This document shows, piece by piece, positions 61,762 to 64,000 of a stretch of 64,000 nt of DNA. Source of the stretch: Rossellomorea sp. SC111 (lineage in GTDB: Bacteria; Bacillota; Bacilli; Bacillales; Bacillaceae_B); NCBI RefSeq assembly GCF_024733565.1, contig NZ_JANIOC010000004.1, forward strand, positions 1 through 64,000, read 5' to 3'. Position 1 is the stretch's first letter. The number at the start of each line of letters is the position of its first letter. The translations under genes and the position numbers were made by a program. The notes beneath the pieces are model-generated. The model did no database searches and was not told the DNA's origin. It saw nothing but the letters and a program-made list of their open reading frames with translations.

Positions 61762-62719
61762 GGCTCTTCACCCCTTCCTTCGTCTCCGTCGTCAATTTCA
61801 GGAAGATATCATCCAGTGTAGGGGAAGACAATTGAATATCCGTGATGCCGATATTCTCTGTATCGAGGATCCGGACTACCTCGAGCAGCTGCTTGGTCCC
61901 TTCTTCTACATATACGAGAATCTTATCTTGCTGAGGGAGGACGTCGACACCCTCCACTTGCGCGCGGATCATCTCCACACTGCGATCGATCTCGTCCCGA
62001 TCTTTCATTGTGAGGGTGATGAGATCTTGACCGATCTCTGCCTTCAGTTCCTTGGGAGATCCCATGGCGACGATCTCTCCCTTATTGATGATGCCGATCC
62101 GATCCGCCAGGGAATCCGCTTCCTCCAAATATTGCGTCGTGAGAAAGATCGTCGTCCCCTTTTCTTTATTCAGCCTCCTGAGCTCTTTCCAGATCGCTGC
62201 ACGGCTTGACGGATCAAGTCCAGTGGTCGGTTCGTCCAGGAAGAGGATATTCGGTTCATTGACCAGAGTGAGGGCAAGGTCCAGCCTTCTTCTCATCCCC
62301 CCGGAATACCCTCCGATCCTCCGCTCCGCTGCTTCCGATAGATCCACGATCTCAAGGAGCTCCTCTGCGCGCTGCTTTCCTTCTTCCTTCCCGAACCCGA
62401 ATATGTACGCCTGGAGCTCAACCATCTCACGACCTGTCAAATCCGGATCGACCCCCGTTTCCTGAAGGGCGACGCCAATATGACGGCGGACATGTTCAGG
62501 CTCCCGGATGACATCATACCCTGCCACTTCCACTTTCCCCGAAGAAGCATTGATCAGCGTCGTCAGTATCTGGACCGTCGTTGATTTCCCTGCCCCATTC
62601 GGACCTAAAAAAGCAAAAAACTCCCCCTCTTCGACTTGAAACGATACACCTTTCACCGCCTGGACATTTCCCTTTTTAAACGTTTTAGTCAAATTCTCCA
62701 CTTCGATCTTGCCATTCAT
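61751..62719 (-). CDS. DrrA-type ABC transporter ATPase
   Basis: A 322-residue ATPase with Walker A LGPNGAGKST, signature YSGGMRRRLDLA, Walker B ILFLDEPTTGLD and H-loop TTQYLEEAD, a signature of the daunorubicin-resistance (DrrA) family. The C-terminal domain ends in SSPTLDDIFLKLT, the family's usual closing segment. It is the first gene of the operon with the ABC-2 permease. Confidence 0.92.
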   Translation of the reverse strand: MNGKIEVENLTKTFKKGNVQAVKGVSFQVEEGEFFAFLGPNGAGKSTTVQILTTLINASSGKVEVAGYDVIREPEHVRRHIGVALQETGVDPDLTGREMVELQAYIFGFGKEEGKQRAEELLEIVDLSEAAERRIGGYSGGMRRRLDLALTLVNEPNILFLDEPTTGLDPSSRAAIWKELRRLNKEKGTTIFLTTQYLEEADSLADRIGIINKGEIVAMGSPKELKAEIGQDLITLTMKDRDEIDRSVEMIRAQVEGVDVLPQQDKILVYVEEGTKQLLEVVRILDTENIGITDIQLSSPTLDDIFLKLTTETKEGVKSRGE

Positions 62720-62796
62720 CAGCTTCCCTCCATTCTACCTATCTCTATTCGAGGAAGGGGTTGGTTTATCCTTTAATCTGTGTGCGCCAATGTGCT

Positions 62797-62853
62797 GAAA
62801 AAAGCCAAGGGGACAGGTACCCCGGCTCTTATTGAGCCAAGGGACCTGTCCCG
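62797..62853 (-). repeat. GGGACAGGTCCC-type hairpin repeat overlapping the hydrolase 3' end
   Basis: On the minus strand GGGACAGGTCCC...GGCTC and GAGCC...GGTACCTGTCCCC are inverted arms around AATAA, followed by a T6 run. The stop codon and last residues of the alpha/beta hydrolase lie inside it. Confidence 0.7.
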
Positions 62854-63695
62854 GTGGAACGCACACTCTCAGAACGCATGAAGGACCGGGTTACTGCTAC
62901 TATCTGTTCCGGTTGTTCAAGGATGGTCCAGTGCCCGCTTTCTTTCACTTCGGAGAGTGTGGCATTTGGCAAGTGGTGCATGACGTGTTGTTTTAAGTAT
63001 TCAGGCGTTAAAATATCATGTGATCCCTGAGCAATCAAAATAGGAAGGGAACGAAGCTCTGTGAGGGAGGTTAGCAGGTTGTAATTTTGATCGAGTTCCT
63101 TTCCGATATATGTAAGTGCATCCTTGTTGTATAAAATTTCTTTTTTCTTTCGTAATGTATCGGGGGAACACACATAGTAGGGATCCAGTAGTTGCTCGAG
63201 CTTCGTTGAGGCATTGTCACTGAACAAGGAAGTAAAAGAATACCATCCGAGAAGCACTTTCTTGTGAAACCCGAGCTTACGGGTAAGACTTTGTTTGAAC
63301 GCCCGGTAGTCCTCTGAGCTTAAGCCGACAGCGGCGGTCAAGATCAGCTTGTCGATGCGCTCCGGATACCTGGCTGCATACGCAAGTCCAAGAATACTCC
63401 CCCATGACTCGCCGAACAGCGTCACCTTCTCCAGGTTGAAGGCTTTTCTAAGTTCTTCAAGATTGCTGATCTCATCATCAATAGAGTACAAATGACCTTC
63501 ATTCACGTCAGACTTCCCGCATCCCGTTTGGTCATATAAAATGATTCGAAAATCTTTCGCCAGGGACTCCATTTGTGGGAGGAAATAGTCAAGACTCCCA
63601 CCTGGTCCGCCATGCAGGAAGATCATTGGCTCCCCTTTTCCTTTCTGTTTGATAAATAGTGTCTTATCATTGATCTTAAGGTACTTTTCTTCCAT
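62829..63695 (-). CDS. Alpha/beta hydrolase (proline iminopeptidase-like)
   Basis: A 288-residue hydrolase. HGGPGGSLDYF is the oxyanion region, LFGESWGS contains the nucleophile Ser, GSHDILTPE the Asp, and ESGHWTILEQPE the His. The motif HGGPGG with GESWG is typical of proline iminopeptidases and related esterases. The last residues, about RSTGTGPLAQ, are encoded by a dispersed hairpin repeat, so the natural C-terminus is probably nearer SFMRSE. It follows a DUF3784 gene with a one-base start/stop overlap. Confidence 0.87.
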   Translation of the reverse strand: MEEKYLKINDKTLFIKQKGKGEPMIFLHGGPGGSLDYFLPQMESLAKDFRIILYDQTGCGKSDVNEGHLYSIDDEISNLEELRKAFNLEKVTLFGESWGSILGLAYAARYPERIDKLILTAAVGLSSEDYRAFKQSLTRKLGFHKKVLLGWYSFTSLFSDNASTKLEQLLDPYYVCSPDTLRKKKEILYNKDALTYIGKELDQNYNLLTSLTELRSLPILIAQGSHDILTPEYLKQHVMHHLPNATLSEVKESGHWTILEQPEQIVAVTRSFMRSESVRSTGTGPLAQ

Positions 63696-63979
63696 TAATC
63701 CAACAGCCTCCTGTTGATGAATACATACACGGTCGTGAGCAGGACGAAGATAGCGACAACAAGTACGGTCCCTTCCTGGGGATAATCGATGAAACTGTTG
63801 ACGATCACGATCAGTCCGAGTGGCAGGAAGAAAAAAAGACCCGTGACCGTTCCTAGCAGTGACTTATTTTTAATATTTTTCTCATTGAAGCCTGCAAGCA
63901 GCCATGTTTGTTTTTTGATGCCGACTAAGTACGAAACCAGGACAAGAGCGATACCGATGATCAGCAATCCATAGTCCAT
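63695..63979 (-). CDS. DUF3784-family membrane protein
   Basis: A 94-residue protein with three hydrophobic segments. The segment LVGIKKQTWLLAGFNEKNIKNK after the first helix is the characteristic cytoplasmic loop of DUF3784. GGAGGG lies 6 nt before the ATG. It is coupled to the hydrolase gene. Function unknown. Confidence 0.75.
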   Translation of the reverse strand: MDYGLLIIGIALVLVSYLVGIKKQTWLLAGFNEKNIKNKSLLGTVTGLFFFLPLGLIVIVNSFIDYPQEGTVLVVAIFVLLTTVYVFINRRLLD

Positions 63980-64000
63980 ATTGATCCCTCCAAGGTTATT

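Overview
The window reads as a chromosome segment of a spore-forming member of the Bacillaceae with moderate GC content. The evidence is the set of gene families: an AsnO-type asparagine synthetase, HtpX next to a YkrK-like DUF1836 protein, an RsbR-type stressosome protein, a second Spx, YhgE/Pip, IDEAL-domain proteins, a Bacillus-type prolyl 4-hydroxylase, a Cse60-like small protein, SAM and lysine riboswitches, and strong AGGAGG-type ribosome binding sites. A Rossellomorea or Bacillus-like genome is my guess; the sequence alone does not settle the genus. I saw no rRNA, tRNA, complete insertion sequence, CRISPR array or prophage.

Layout. 0-8.5 kb: end of a glucoamylase-family gene; a SAM-riboswitch-controlled S-methylmethionine permease/homocysteine methyltransferase operon (mmuP-mmuM); an endonuclease VIII-like glycosylase; a tetR-ABC ATPase-FtsX permease operon with a tandem operator; an isochorismatase-fold hydrolase. 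8.6-18.2 kb: oxidoreductase, SelO, amino acid permease, an OppB/OppC-like permease pair with a lipoprotein, RlmCD, a signal-less amidase. 18.4-25.9 kb: DUF5068 lipoprotein, htpX/ykrK, yhgE and a divergent LysR regulator, small genes and an ABC ATPase remnant. 26-33.9 kb: a large secreted subtilase, a second OppB/OppC-like pair, and lysA under a lysine riboswitch. 34-41.5 kb: a drug/metabolite transporter, prolyl 4-hydroxylase, and the mannitol operon mtlA-mtlR-mtlD. 41.6-46 kb: a sigma-like/anti-sigma/membrane-sensor fusion, a lone DDBH2-domain protein, an unknown gene and an RsbR paralog. 46-53 kb: asnO, an S9 peptidase, a frameshifted SdpI-family gene and an 800-residue cysteine-rich repeat protein. 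53.4-64 kb: an IDEAL protein, a heterodimeric ABC exporter, a C45 acyltransferase-like protein, small membrane proteins, an Rrf2/Spx/IDEAL regulon, a DrrAB-type ABC pair, and an alpha/beta hydrolase with a DUF3784 protein.

Points most worth a second look: (i) a CTGTAA-N9-TTACAG operator repeated before three adjacent genes (IDEAL/unknown, rrf2, spx); (ii) a membrane-tethered sigma-like factor fused to its own zinc anti-sigma domain and a DUF4179-like sensor; (iii) an intracellular-type cysteine-rich protein made of alternating A/B repeats behind a SigE/SigK-like promoter; (iv) three genes whose strong Shine-Dalgarno sequences sit exactly 8 nt before ATC, ATC and CTG codons; (v) two intergenic arrays of six degenerate units with a period of about 20 bp; (vi) two permease pairs without any ATPase gene nearby; (vii) dispersed hairpins built on a GGGAC(G/A)G core, one of which forms the 3' end of a gene.
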